A stretch of DNA of 64,000 nucleotides from Annona cherimola (GCA_030490835.1 CM059975.1:14761579-14825578); one strand, 5' to 3'. Positions 1 to 12,659 are shown, counted from the stretch's first letter. Made by a program: numbers and translations. The notes: generated from the letters alone by a model not told the origin.

Positions 1-616
1 AAATAAACCTATATTAATAGCTTCATGAAAAAAATTTCAAAAAAAAATTAAAAAAAAATAAGTGTAGTACACCCGGGTGCATTGAGGCTCAATGCACCCA
101 GGTGTATAGGATTGCGGTCCATCTTTCCTGGCAGTCTTTCGACAAAGATAAAAATAGAAGGCCTAAAGAAATGCGACTTTTAAATATGATCCGGATGGTC
201 TTAATGAATAAAATGAAATGTGGATGGTCTTAAAAATTAGTGATTCCTTCACAATATCAAGATTTCTCCGGCTAATTTTCAGGCAAATTATCTATCTTAT
301 CATGTTACATCTGATACCCACTTTTTTTATTCTGGAAAATATTGAAACCTGTGAATGTATCGGAAATACTACCTTCCATTGGCCACCCCATTTATAAAGT
401 GGGAAATTCAGGAAAACCTAATCAAACCATCATGAAGGACAATCTTTCTAAGCAGAATTTTCTAATGGTGTTAAACAGATTATTATTATGTCTGAAGTGT
501 CTAGGAAGGAGACAAGATAAATGGGCAATACCAACATTAAGTCAACAACACAACTTTCTGTGACACCCATCCCATACAAAAGGAATATTCCTGAGAAAAA
601 TACAACTTGGACCAAC
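1..616 (-). other. Intron of the WDR13-like gene, running off the left edge
   Basis: This follows the donor after position 617 on the minus strand. No continuation of the WD40 reading frame is visible. Positions 65-108 hold a short inverted sequence of the GTGCA family (CACCCGGGTGCATTGAGGCT and its near complement), a remnant of a foldback MITE seen again at 36508, 51310 and 58243. Confidence 0.55.
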
Positions 617-3271
617 CTGTGACATCTTTTGAATGCCCTCTCAACTGCTGCAACATTGAAGGAGGTTGAGTTACAGTACAGACTGTCAAGCTGCCATCAG
701 ATGCACCATACGCAAGTAGATCTGATCTCATATGCCCAAATTTCAAGACAGTAACTGACACCAAATACAGAAATACGGAGTTAGTGGGTTTCATCAAGGA
801 GGAAGAACAATCATTCTGGAAAGGAGAAATAAGTAAAAAAATTAGTAGAAGTAGCTCATTTTTTTATCCCAAAGGGTAACCTGAAGCCTTGCAATTGTCA
901 AAGATGCAATGCATTCCTACAAAGGAATAAGCAGGTTCAGAAAAACGTAGTGGATGATCTGCATCACTTGCACTGGAGCCGAAACTCGTTCGGTGGCTTA
1001 GCGTTGTATTTCCAATTCGAAAGTCCTGCCAACGGGGAAGAAGGAAGAAATATATTTACTAAAACAACGAAAATATATAGATATTATCAGCACACTCATG
1101 AATCTTTTGCAATCCATGTAACCTTTGCACCATAATATTTGAATGAAACATGGTCCGTTAGCTAAATAGATGATACAAAATACTATGGATGGAGTAAATT
1201 TCCCATCAATCATCAAGGTGAGAAAATCGTATGGGATTAAGTGAAACCGCTTCCATGTAACCTAGTTACAGTGGAGTGGGACTCTTCTAACAGCATGTAG
1301 CAAATAGTTCTGAACAAAACTTAGTTGGCTCAGTCAATCATACATACCTTGCTTGAACTCAAGCTTTCGACATCAAACAAGAGAGAGATTGGACTTGCAG
1401 ATGGAGCCCAGCGACCACTGATGCATCAGGAAGTAAATCACCCAGATGTCAGAATGCATGAAAACATAAATCGGCAAGGAACTGATAAATAAAACGAGGT
1501 GATAACCAGATTACAAGAATTCAACTATTCCTTTTTCACTTCCATCTATCCATCTGATATTTTTGGCATAATCTGTGAAGTTACAACTTACAAGAGGCTA
1601 TACAAGTTTGATCTCTGTCAAGCAAGTTACACTTTATCTTCTAGCTTTTGCATCAATGACACCATTGTTGTTATATTGGTAAGAAAAAAAATTAATGATA
1701 ATTTTATCATATAGGTTGTAACAGAGAATGTTAATGAAAGTTCTATCTTCTAGATAGTTATGTAATCAACAGCATACAAATAACATTTTCCTTTCAATCC
1801 AATCAAACAGTGATTTCAGCCATTCGCAATAAAATAAAGCATATCACTAGCTAAGTATAATACTATAATAGTAAAGCTTACTATGTAGCATTCATCACAA
1901 TCCACAAAAAATTTAACTAACCTGTGGTTTGGAGTTGTCAATTGACTTGGTATTATCAAGCTTTCCCAATTTCTTGGTCTGCGGATGTAGTTGCGATAGG
2001 CTACATAAGATCTTCCATTGCATTTCCAATTCTTCAAATATAGAGATAATGAATTAATTTCTTTTTAAAAGGAAATCCTATTAGCTGCCTATGAAGATAC
2101 CATTATAGTGGAACTAACACCGTCTCAGTAACATAAAATATGATAATGGTCACCATGTGAATAAGGATAGAGCTCGGGCATTGAATTTCTTTAAATTAAT
2201 TAAAAAACTGTTTACAAGCAATATATACAAACTAGGTATAAGTCCCTTTTGTCCAGTGAATAAAAACTTACCACGCAGAAAACCATCCTTAAGCAATGAC
2301 AATTTAGAGCTACCAGAGTCTCCATAGAAACATGCCACTCCATATATCATGTCGATTACGATGAAATCAGCATAGAAGTGTTATTTCTAATATCACTGGT
2401 TGAATATGATTGGGTCCTCCCCGAAAATGGAAGTCATAAATCTCCTCACCAGACTATCAGATTCCTCCATTAAAAAACATCTTCAGAACATGCAAGCAAG
2501 GGACCTTCCTCCAATAAGGAGCTTTCTAACCAACTAGAGAATAAAAGCAATCATAAAGGGCAGAGGCTTATCGAAATATGAGTCAGCTTGTAGAGGTCGT
2601 CCGTGTCCTTGTACTCAATTAAAGTTATAAAATGCTAATTATGCATAGTGTATGCGAAAAACTAGTCATTACCGTCTATAATGACATTCACAGTCAAAAA
2701 TAATAATAATAATAATAACACTGAGAAATACGCAGCTGGAAATAGAATCTTCGATATGCTCTCCTTCGGCTATGAACAGAATGCGAGGCATAATATCAAA
2801 TGGAATCCATTTCCAAGCAAAAAAATAGCCACTCCCCCTTTTTTCGATACTTTTGCTTTTCTCCAGTTCACATCTTTCATGTTTCCAAACATTGTTTCCG
2901 GTCTCCGCAAATCCAAATAGGATCGGTTTTGCCGGCAATCAAAACAAATTCTTCAAGACATAGGATTCCTACGATAGAAAACATGAAATACTTCCATTCC
3001 AAGAGAAATAGCGAATGAAAGCGCAGCAAAGCAACAAGGCAACGCTGACAGCTACCTTCCGGCGATCCAATCCGGACCGTGACTTCCTGTAGAGAAGGAG
3101 ACGGCGGATCCCAACGTAACTGGAATCGGATTCGGCATTCAGTGGCTGAAGGCAGCAGGTCAGGAAATCGAGATCCGACTCCGTCGTCGCCGTCTCCGTC
3201 TTCTTATCCTTTTCCTCCTCCTCCCTCACCTTTTCCGCTGCAGAATCGGCCCTCCCCTCCTCTCCCTCCAT
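617..3271 (-). CDS. WDR13-like WD40 repeat protein, 5' five exons (partial)
   Basis: Exons on the minus strand are 3056-3271, 1922-2031, 1348-1417, 881-1025 and 617-754. All junctions are GT-AG and phases agree across every join, giving 226 residues before the gene runs off the left edge. The start is the ATG at 3271, followed by an acidic Glu/Lys-rich leader. Exon 2 carries the plant family signature NWKCNGRSYVAYRNYI. Exon 4 carries SEPAYSFVGMHCIFD. Exon 5 begins the WD40 propeller (VLKFGHMRSDLLAYGASDGS, then a GHSKDVT segment). From memory this matches a plant WD40/transducin protein related to animal WDR13; its role is not well defined and it probably acts as a scaffold. The remaining WD40 repeats should lie left of position 1, because no exon encoding the expected next block is visible in 1-616. 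Confidence 0.86.
2699..2717. repeat. (AAT)n microsatellite in intron 1 of the WDR13-like gene
   Basis: A run of about six AAT units within the 1024-bp first intron (2032-3055). The open frames here are by-products of the repeat. Confidence 0.8.
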
Positions 3272-4000
3272 CTTCCAAACGGAAAAATGAAAGAGAGAAT
3301 CAGGCCTAGAGTTAGACTTTCTTCATGGCATTTTTCTTCCCGGAGCTGATCTTCCCCAGCTACAGCGATGTAGACTCCGTTTTTTCAGAGAAACGGAGGC
3401 TTCTGCTTCTATTCTCAGCTCAGATCTGCTGATGGGTGAACTCAGAGAAGCGTGCATGAATTATACAATTTTTTTAACGATATACAATTCTTTGGTAAAA
3501 TTCTAAGCTAACACCCCAATTACATCTAATTTAATCAACATATTGAAATCATTTCAAGTATTTTGATCCAATAAATATTCGAAGGAGATGATTTTGAAAT
3601 AATGAAATATTTAATTTGAAGGGAAGTAGATGATTAATTTGAAGTTTATTTATAATGTGTGGGAAAATTAAAGGCGTCTAGTAAATTACAACAAATATTT
3701 AAGATAATTCATTCTTGGTTTTTATTTTAACAACTCTATTTTTTATGGATCCAATTAATAGTCTATTTTGAGTTAATTGTATTTTACATCGTTATATCTA
3801 GATGAATAAGGACATTACCGAGGTAGTAAAGTACACATGCTGCCATCATCACATATTATCCTTGTTAAAGAAATTTAATGGCTGGCTTTTATTTGTTTCG
3901 TATTTTGAAAATAATGTATTATCTTGCAAGATTTAAGTTAATGCTGACAGAAAGTAGAGCTGGCGTCCATATATGAATATATACATGGGATATTTTGCCA
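3272..4000. other. Upstream region of the WDR13-like gene
   Basis: Positions 3272-3430 are moderately GC-rich and are probably 5' UTR and core promoter of the minus-strand gene. 3470-4000 is AT-rich. No gene, clear TATA box or repeat boundary was recognised. Confidence 0.4.
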
Positions 4001-4357
4001 GAGAAGTGACGTGGTTAATTCGAGCTACCCAAATGTCTAATTTAGCTTATCTTAAAAACTCGTGTACAATATTGTTTTACTTTCTTCTTCGTACACTTAT
4101 TTCTCTGAGTATATTTACATACAAATTAAGTTTTATCATTTTTGGACATGTGTATATATTTTTTTGAGATTTTTAAACATCTATTTACATATTAAAAATT
4201 CCAAAAAAATATATTTGCATATCCAAAAATAGTAAAACTTAGTTTGTATGTTAAATGCATTTAAATAAATAAGTGTATGAAGAAAATTTTTAAAAAAAGG
4301 TTGTGAATAGATTTTAGAGGTGGGCTAAATAAGCATGCGCTAACGGGATCATTCTTT
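4001..4357. mobile_element. Foldback MITE, family of 27089-27477
   Basis: The two halves are near inverted copies about a centre near 4190. AAATTAAGTTTTATCATTTT on one side is matched by an inverted AAATAGTAAAACTTAGTTTG on the other. The right end (GCTAACGGGATCATTC) matches the right end of the better-delimited copy at 27089-27477. Outer limits are approximate and no TSD was resolved. Confidence 0.6.
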
Positions 4358-4872
4358 ATTTGACAAAACAAACATTGCACCACTTTTTATAAAAACGGTT
4401 GATTTTTAAAAAAAATTTCTTCCCTATATGACTTTTCCTAAGCATTAGAGGGGCTTTAACCGGATATGGAAATGAAATAAGAATGTAATAATGTGTATTA
4501 ATAATAATAAATTGTATTAGAAATGTAAAAATTTGTAATAAAAATCTAAAAAGCTATATTGAAATGTTATTCCTTACACATCACCTTCAAGTATCTTTGA
4601 TCCTTCTATTATTTAAAATATAAAGTAATATATATATATTTATGATATCAAAAATCTTTTTCATTAGAAACTTTTACATAGAGTTTATTTGGTAAGCTAA
4701 ATAAAAGGAAACCCACCTTTCTACATCTCCTCATATAATTTTTTAAAAAAATTTAATATATTAACTATTTTATTACTAAAATGCCACTAATTTTTAAAAA
4801 TTAAAAAAATTTATAAATCTTCAAAAATGATAAAAATTAATACACGTGTTAAATATACTTTTTTTAAAGTAA

Positions 4873-5261
4873 GGGTAAATTTCATATATACCTACATAGT
4901 TTCATCGATATTGCAGATATACCCACGTAGTTTCACAAATTGCATATTACCCCCACATAGTTTCACCGAAATTGCGTATTACCCCTACGCCATTAACTGC
5001 CGTTAATATCCACCGTTATATTTTTGAAAAATGACGAAAATGCCCTCATCCATAGTTTCACAAAATTGCATATCACCCCCATGAAGATGAGGGCATTTTC
5101 GTCATTTTTGAAAATATAACGGCGGATATTAACGGCGATTAACGGCATGGGGGTAATACGCAATTTCGGTGAAACTATGTGGGGGTAATATGCAATTCGT
5201 GAAACTACGTGGGTATATCTACAATATCGATGAAACTATGTGGGTACATATGAAATTTACC
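4873..5261. mobile_element. Long perfect-type foldback element with 10-bp TSD
   Basis: Left arm about 4873-5047 and right arm about 5086-5261 are inverted copies with roughly 93% identity by eye, around a spacer of about 35 bp. Each arm contains several ACCC(C)ACRTAGTTTCAC motifs. The element starts GGGTAAATTTCATAT and ends ATGAAATTTACC. It is flanked by TTTAAAGTAA at 4863-4872 and 5262-5271. A 9-10 bp duplication with arms spanning the whole element fits a Mutator-like (MULE) foldback MITE. It has no coding capacity. A read-through transcript would form a hairpin of about 175 bp. It sits inside an older GTGCA-type MITE whose remains are on both sides. Confidence 0.8.
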
Positions 5262-5463
5262 TTTAAAGTAATCATGTTAAGTATACTTAAATGAATTGTC
5301 GTATAAAAATTTCAAAAAATTTTAAAAAATGAATTTTTGCACCCAAATACACCGAAGCTTAATGCATTCGAGTGCACCATATAACGTCCCAAATCAAATG
5401 AAAAGATGCGATTACAGTATTTGAGGTCGAATATCACCTTGTCTAAGATTCTTAGTTATTCAG

Positions 5464-5727
5464 GGGGTGTTTATTTATATAAAAAAATTTCAACCTAAAA
5501 TCTTTCACTCTCCACAATTATCTTATATTTTAATTATTTATTTACTTTTTCCTACAAAATTACCCTAATTTTTAATCATTTCTACACAAGTACCTATATA
5601 TTTAACCTATTTATTTTAACTTTATTCTTTTTACTCTTTATCATTACTTCTATCATATCACATCATTTCCCCTCATTTTAAAAACTTTTTACACAACAAG
5701 TTTTATCACTTATCAAACACACCCTTA
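5464..5727. mobile_element. MITE, GGGTGTGTTTG family, copy 1
   Basis: Left end GGGGGTGTTTATTTA and right end CAAACACACCCTTAA are imperfect inverted termini. The interior is AT-rich and contains the family marker CTATTTTAACTTTATTCTTTTTACT followed by a CATATCACATCAT stretch. The same order is seen at 7390, 12069, 22961, 31769, 37250, 41388, 45681 and 52277. Confidence 0.72.
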
Positions 5728-6875
5728 ATTTATTGCTAACATTTCAGATTCTGCCTAAATTTGCGATGCAATTATCAAGTACGAAAGGATGAGCCAGTGA
5801 GCAAGCCTAACCTGCGCTGAATCAATTAGCTCAGAAACTTGTAATGGTCTCATGCAAAGGGTCGAAGCCACAGGAACTAGTCCATCAATTTTATTTCAAA
5901 GAATCCAAGATACTTTAATGGAATATGTATCTCTGTTCCTAAACAAAGTCTTCCATTTTCATATATTTTCAATATAACTTCATCTATTCTCAATACATAT
6001 TACTATATTCTCATTTAATTGCTTCATCCCCTTCAAGCTTCTTGATTGCTACCAAGCCCGTTGAGGAAACAAAAGGGCCGCTGACCCAGTGTGCATAGCG
6101 TCCACATTTCAGGGTCCGACGGGAGTCCATAATCGAAGGTTTGCAAAGAAAATCATCAAATTCCGGAGTTATGATGGTTTCACGTCCAGGACAATCTACA
6201 CGAATTTGCAACAACAAACCACCAATCACCACCCACCCATATAGCCAGGGAGATACAGAACTCTGGATTACAATAACTTGTAACCAAAACCAAAAAATTT
6301 CCATTTGTTGCTTGTGTGCGTAGTTTACAAGATAACAGAGACAAAGAATGAAAAATATATATGTGGGACTGCTAATTAGAGACAATCTCAGTTTTTCCTC
6401 CAAAATAATAAAAAGAATGTTAAAATAGGAACAAACTTCCTAACCATTCACAATCTGCAGTATATGCAGTAGAGAGATGAATGGATAAATCTAGATAGAA
6501 TGCGTGCAAGATCTAGAGCATTCATCATTCGGCCCATCTATGCTGTGAATAAAAGGGGAGGTAGAAAAGGGACAATGCATGGCTAACATAGACGAGGGAC
6601 CCAGAAAAAATAACAATAACACAAAGGGGATGGAAAAAGAAACACTTAAAGAGTGCAAACTCCACATGCACATGGCCAGGGTTATTGTTTGACCATGGCA
6701 AAACTCTGGACCAACCTGATGAATTGTCTAGATTTTGAACATGACACATTCAACATAAGGTCGCCTTGGCATGGCCACAATGCAAGACGTCACACAAGTA
6801 TATCACAGTTACTGGTTACTTGCATTGCTTCAGGGTACCAATTTAGCCTTACCAAGGGGAGAAGATGGAATTCAA
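5728..6875. other. Region 3' of the PP2A B' gene, no gene recognised
   Basis: This follows the PP2A stop codon on the minus strand and presumably includes its 3' UTR near 6600-6875. A 130-codon minus-strand open frame at 6011-6403 has a hydrophobic start but no family resemblance I recognise, so it is not called as a gene. Confidence 0.4.
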
Positions 6876-8950
6876 CTAGTTGAGCATGGCCATCCCCTCA
6901 GCCTCAGCATTGGCATCAGCCAATGCCTCTAGTCTTTTCCATACCAATTCCTGGCGCTCTTCCAACTCTTTAGCATTTGCTACTTTCTCCTCGTAATGTC
7001 GTTGACATTCTTCAAATAGTTCACCATCCATATCATGAAACATCTTCCGTACATTTCCGGTCAGGCCACTAACAGCCTGATTCCAATGGCTCGAGTTCTT
7101 TTCAAGTGCTCCAAAGATGATAGGAAGAACGACTTTGCGATTTTGGGCAATTAGACCTACGATGTGTTCATTGTTCCATAAAAAGAGGGTCCGCTCAGCA
7201 ACCTGCCATGCACAACATTTGCTTCAGTTATGCCTGCTAGTAGAAATATCACAGAAGAAAGGAACATAGATGCAAACATTCACAGTGGACAAATAACAGA
7301 TGAAAAGAATCTGTTGTGCTCCTGCTTGATGTGGACTTCCTATTTTGGGCTACATTACATAATTTATCAATTCCTCCCATTAGATGAGTAAGCTATGTTT
7401 CGGAAGTAATAAAAATTTTAGATGAAAAGTTTTTAAATTGGAAGAAAATAATGTGATATTATAGGGTCACCAATAAAGAGTAAAGACAATAAAGTTAAAA
7501 TAGATAAGTTAGTTGTATGGGTAGTTGTGTAGAAATGATTGAAAAGTATGGTAGTTTTATAGGAATATGTGAAAAAATGACTAAAAATAGAGTAATTATG
7601 GAGAGTGAAAAGTTTTTGTGATTAACAAACGTGCCCTTATTTGGAAAGTCTTCAACTGTAGAACTTCTGGTTTTTCCAACTGATAAGGAGGGCTTATCAG
7701 ACCATAAGTATTGAATATTCTGAACACAAATGTGCAAGTTGTTTAACTCGTCCAACCACCATGAAGGTAGGCTTTCAAAGATGGATGAATAATTTCTCTA
7801 GGTAAGACAGAGGTGAGAGTCAACCCCATTTACATTTATTTTTTTTAAAAAAAAAAAAAAAAAAAAAAGGGATCCATAAGACTCAAAGATTTCAGCTCTT
7901 TAAGCACAGGTAACACACACTTGGAAACTAAGAAGGAATGGATGATGAACACACACGCACACACATACTAAAGGTCTCGATTTCCCAGAATCATTGGCTA
8001 TCCATTTGCAATTCATTTGGCAGTCATCCTTTCTCGAGTAGTGGCCACTCAATGATTACATGCAATTAACATTTACATGACATCTTCTGGCCACCACATT
8101 ACAAGAGCGTAAATTGAAAGCTTTAGTAAACAATTCTCCTAATGAAACTCTCCCTCGGAAGACTGGCCAAACAAGCCCTTAAACTGACTTCTCTAGTCAG
8201 CTACAATTCTTTCCAAGTGGTAGCATGCCTTAGAATTAGTCATATCCTCAAGTCAGCTAAACCACCCAGAAGAATGAAAAACAAGCTCCTCTTGCGACCT
8301 TCTGTGCAGCTAGATTAATTTTTGATAAGGCAATCTCGTGTAAGTAGGATGCAATTGGAAAAAAGGCTAAATCAGATATCTGTGGCCTAAGATATCTGAT
8401 TTGGATCACATCATAACAGGCCCACAAAAAATTAACAACGTTTAGCAGAAGCATCCAATCTCAGCTATTTCTATAACTAGTAACATGTCAGTAATGAGTG
8501 TCCAATCTCAACTATTTCTCGTATGACCCATTTTATTTATGATTCAAGGTCTTAAGACTTGGACTGCATGTCTGACAGGCTTTGGTGTCTAACACACCAG
8601 ATGACAAGGTAGGGAGCATTGTAAAATCCAAGTACCCAGGAAACAGCCAAAAAGATCATTAAAATTTGAGTTGTAGGTTCACAAGATCTTAGGAGCTTAA
8701 ATACAGATGAAGATGCAATGTGAAAAATAAAACTTGGGTTGGAAAAAAAAAACGACCTTGAGCATTCTTTGCCATTGCTAGGTACCAATTAATCTATGGG
8801 TCTGGTTTCAACAGGTTTCTCATAGCCTCACCTTACTCTGCTCTTCCTGTCTCACAATTGTCATAAATCATGTTTAAGATCCTAGCTGAAATTTTTGCAT
8901 AAGCCAAACTATTACTTTTTTTCTTCAGTCACGCTTTTTGCAAACGAAAA

Positions 8951-8984
<34 letters not shown>

Positions 8985-10543
8985 TAAAATTAAGTTTGGC
9001 TACATTTCACAGGTAGGCTACCCTTTACAGTTTAACAGTGTCATCAAATATTATGGGAACTTTTTCATAATAGGTGGAAGTCAAAACAGACAAGAACAAG
9101 GCCAAAACGGGAAAACACTTGTGAGACCATCTACTAGAAGCGAGGTCCAACCCCACCCAGGATTCAATATTGACCACCAAAACCGAGCAATTGTTTTAAC
9201 TGTAAAAACCAAAAATTGCCCCATATGCTACCCAGTTGGTCAAGACCAGCCACATCAAAATTTTATCTACTGCCAGCATCTCTAGGATTTTCCAATGTTT
9301 GTTCAGTTCATTGCATTACTCAGGAACTAGAAGGCGAATTAACCTGGAAATGATAGCTAGTGAGGCAGCGGCCAATCTGTATGAAGAGGGGGACAACACA
9401 CCGCTGAAATTCGGCAGCTTGCGTGAGCTCCAGAATTTCTTCCAACTCCCCCAGAAAAAGAACTTCCTTCTGGCAGTTGGTGATAGGCCAGTACTTCAAC
9501 AAGCTCCTCAAAACCATGTCAGCCAGCTTGAAGTCCTTCTCCACAAACTGAGTAATGCAATACGACAGCTGCTGGTGGTAGGAAGAAATGGACTTGGGCC
9601 TGTGCAGCGGCATCAGCGCTCGGGCGAGGAACAGCTTGTGCTCCTCCTTCATGGGCAGAGCAAACCCATTGACGATGCTCCCAAGTATCTCCAGCAACTC
9701 GGCAATGCCGCTGAACCGGTCTGTCTCAAACACAAACCTGTAGAAGATGTTGCTGATTGCTTTCCTGATGAAGGGGCGATGCACCATGAATTTCCCGTAG
9801 ATACGGTGGAGGATAGTCTTGAGATATTCCCTCTCGCGGGGGTCTTCGGAGTCGAAGAGATCGAGCAGGCGAAGCACGAAGGGTGGATCAATGTAGCGCT
9901 TGGCGACCTTGGTGTCGGTCTCCGGGGAGACAATGTAGCGGAGGAGAAGCTCATAGACGAGCTGAATATGGGGCCAGGCATGGTCGAGGTAGGGGTCGTC
10001 GTCGTCGGGATCGGCACCGGGGTCGGCGCCGATGCTCTCGTGGGCGGCGGGAGGGAGGGAACGGAATATGTTGACGGAGACGGAGCGGAGGAGCTCCTCG
10101 TGGAGGGGGTCGGGGAGCTTGCCGGCGGCGCCGGACTGGACGAAGTCGATGAGCTCGAGGAGGGTCTGGCGCTTGGTCTCCTTCTCGCGGGGGCAATTGA
10201 GGGTGTCGGAGAAGTCGAAGACAATGCGGCAAAGGTTGAGCTTGCGGACGAAGAGGGCGGGGCGGTCGGGGGCGGGGACGTCGCGGAAGAGGGGGAGGAT
10301 CTCGACGATGTCGTCGTTGGGGCTGCCGGCAACGGGAGGCTGAGGCGGGAGGCGGTCGGAGGAGGTGGGATCCTGGGAATTGGGGCCGACGTGGGAGCGG
10401 GAGGCGTGGTTGACGGTGACGCCGTGGGGGTTGGTAGGGCCGGCATGCCGGTAGCCTCCGGGACCGTAGGGGCAGATGTCGGGATCAATGGCGCTGGATT
10501 TGGAATGCTTCCGCCCCCCGCGCTTTATGATTTTGTGGAACAT
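6876..10543 (-). CDS. PP2A 57-kDa regulatory subunit B' (B56 family), complete
   Basis: Two exons, 9344-10543 (400 codons) and 6876-7202 (108 codons plus TAG), joined in phase 0 across a 2141-bp intron, give 508 residues, a usual length for plant B' proteins. The single late intron is typical of the plant family. The start [17 protein letters not shown] resembles B'-beta type N-termini. Residues 1-90 are variable and Pro-rich. The B56 HEAT-like domain follows, with family blocks [72 protein letters not shown] and [10 protein letters not shown]. Exon 2 continues with LFLWNNEHI and SHWNQAV. B' subunits select substrates for the PP2A holoenzyme (scaffold A plus catalytic C). In Arabidopsis, B'-alpha/beta act in brassinosteroid and stress signalling. 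The exact isoform cannot be fixed. Exon 1 is strikingly GC-rich at 9900-10480. Confidence 0.95.
7390..7639. mobile_element. MITE, GGGTGTGTTTG family, in the PP2A B' intron
   Basis: Reverse-orientation copy. The marker AATAAAGTTAAAATAGATAA is followed by GTAGTTGTGTAGAAATGATT, and the right end is AACAAACGTGCCCTTA. The left end is degraded. Confidence 0.65.
7840..7868. repeat. T/A homopolymer run in the PP2A B' intron
   Basis: T8 followed directly by about 22 A. No flanking duplication was found, so there is no evidence that it is the tail of a retroposed insert. Confidence 0.7.
8949..8983. repeat. (AAT)n microsatellite in the PP2A B' intron
   Basis: About ten AAT units followed by AAAATAAAAT. 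It is probably polymorphic. Confidence 0.85.
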
Positions 10544-10570
10544 GACTCTCTCTCTCTCTCTCTCTCTGGA
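10544..10570 (-). repeat. (GA)n tract directly before the PP2A B' start codon
   Basis: Reads as about twelve GA units on the coding strand, ending two bases before the ATG at 10543, so it lies in the 5' leader. GA/CT tracts are common in plant 5' leaders, and some bind GAGA-type (BBR/BPC) factors. Any regulatory role here is inference. Confidence 0.8.
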
Positions 10571-11300
10571 TGGAGAGAAATGAATGGGTTGGGGTTTGTG
10601 GATCTGTGAGCTCTAGATCTGGGAGTGTTGCTCCTGATCAAGGAAGAGGAGGAAGAGGGGGATTGGAATTTGGAGATTGGGTTGGGGAATGAGAATTGGA
10701 ATGGAGGAAGGAAGAGGGAATGTGGGAAACATGGAGATTGGATTTGAGGAAGTAATTCTTTCTTCTTCTTCTATTTTCTTTGCGCGTGTGTGTGTGTGTG
10801 TGTGTTTTTTCCTGTTGGCGTGGGATCGAGGAGAGGAGGGGAGGGGAGGGGAGGGGAGGGAGGAAGGGAAAGAAGGCGGGGTTGAGCGGGGCGAATCGTA
10901 CAACTGACGTTACGTGGAGCCCGTCCGCGAGACAGCCATGTCAGTTGGCCCGCGTCGACGGATGTCTGACAGAGGATGGTATTTGTAATGTACAACCGTT
11001 GCACCAGAGCCCGCCCGACGACGCGGTTCCAAAAAATAAGACAGGTGTGTTTTTGCCCTCTTTAATGGGTGCAGGTCTAGACTCTAGAGTAGCAGGCGAA
11101 ACCTCGGACGGATTCGGGGTTGCATGCCAACCAACTGAAATAACGGACGAGACTTGCATGCGCATCATGGTGCTGCCAATTGAGCAATGGTAAATAGGGC
11201 ATGACGAGTTTTGTGAGTAACAGTCAGATGTGAATGCAGATAAAACGGTGGGTTTGAACGGGAAATATTCCAAGGGAACTTGGAAAAAAGATGTTAAATT
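10571..11300 (-). promoter_or_regulatory. PP2A B' 5' leader and promoter region, with TG and GGGGA repeats
   Basis: Contains (TG)n at 10784-10805, a purine-rich GGGGA repeat at 10830-10862, and further C/T-rich coding-strand leader sequence. It is more GC-rich than surrounding DNA up to about 11200. No convincing TATA box was seen. The open frames here are low-complexity artefacts. Confidence 0.45.
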
Positions 11301-12068
11301 CCACTCCATCCTAGTCCAATCCTATTACAATTTTGATGGGGATGATGAGATGAGAAAAGTGATATTTTGTATTTAGATTGAGAAAAGACATACTGGGATG
11401 GAGAAAATTTATATTAAAAATGAAAAATAGGCTATTAATTATTCAGAATAAGAAAAGTATTTTTTGTTAAATGGAAGATTCTATTTCATCCCAGCCTCAT
11501 TCTCATCCCATTTTAGATGCGGACAAACCATGCTTTGTCAGTGAAATAAAATGATGACATCATAAAATAAGTTGAAAAAAAATAAAGTGGATGAATTCAA
11601 AATACACCTGCTTCCAGTGCACCTACGAAGACATCATTTATTGCTTATGTGAATATCATGTTTTTATCACCATCTATAGCTCTTAACAAACATAAATGAA
11701 GGCATCTAGGTTGTCAGAAATATTTTTAAAGTACTTTACTGATTTCATTATTACACATTTTCAAAAAATTACAAAGTGAGTCAGGTTTTTATGTGCTCAC
11801 AGTAGAAAAAATAAAAATCCGAACACATTTTGGATATTTTAGATTTTTTATTAAAGAAAAAGAATGAAGGGTACGCTTGCAATTTTTTCCAAAAGTTACA
11901 GGATTTATTCATGACTTCGCAAAACTAAAAGACATACTTCTAATATTGGTGTATTTGTTTCCCGATATTTGTAAACGGCGCCGATTTAATGCGAACGTTT
12001 GCATTAAAATGACATTTTTTATTTTTCTGACACTAATACATGAGGCCAAGCAATTTGCTTTTGAATAT
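11301..12068. other. Intergenic AT-rich DNA, nothing recognised
   Basis: AT-rich sequence without conserved coding frames. A GATGAGATGAGAAAAGTGAT stretch near 11343 resembles degraded repeats at 42240 and 55800 but has no clear ends. Confidence 0.4.
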
Positions 12069-12350
12069 TAAGGATGTATTTGGCATTTGATAAAACATTT
12101 TTTAAAAATTTATTTGGTGTAAATTTTTTTAAAATGAGAGAATTAATGTGATATGATAAGTATAATGATGAGAAAAAAAAAGAGAATATAGTTAAAATGG
12201 ATTACATAATTGTACAAATAATTGCGAAGAAATGATAGAGAAATAAGATAATTATATAGCAAAATGAGAAAAAATGGTTAAAATAAAATAGTTATAGAAG
12301 GTAAAAAATTTTAAGTCGATAAGATTTTATAATTGCCCAACACACTCGGA
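12069..12350. mobile_element. MITE, GGGTGTGTTTG family
   Basis: Begins AAGGATGTATTTGGCATTTG and ends near GCCCAACACACTC. The interior carries the reverse-orientation family marker ATAGTTAAAATGGATTACA. Termini are diverged, suggesting an old copy. Confidence 0.65.
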
Positions 12351-12659
12351 GCCTGAATGGTTGGATTTTTTTTTTTTAAAGGCCTACGGTAAAAAAGATA
12401 AATATATATACAAATCATATCTTAGATTGTCTTAAGGATATGATTCAGCACATTGAGCATTTTCGTGTCTATCTGATACTCGCGCATCATCCACCTGTGC
12501 GTATGCAATCATGCAAGATAGCCTAACTATTAACTAAGCACTAACATTGTGGGATAGGAGTGGCATGTGCATGCACTGAGGAGGTAGCGTACAGAACAAC
12601 ATCCTCTTAAACATCTGTCCTGTTATATGCGCCAAAGAATTTTGAATTCATCATATCAC

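Noticed and set aside
6011..6403. 130-codon minus-strand frame with hydrophobic N-terminus
   Set aside because: No family resemblance, no splice context, and it lies in the 3' region of the PP2A gene; it is probably chance.
7840..7868. A-run considered as another retroposon tail
   Set aside because: No direct repeat is found on its two sides, so it is only a homopolymer.
9236..10609. A 457-codon plus-strand open frame with Gly/Val/Glu-rich composition
   Set aside because: It is the exact antisense of the GC-rich PP2A B' exon 1. High third-position GC on the real strand removes stops from the opposite strand. No domain is recognisable in it.
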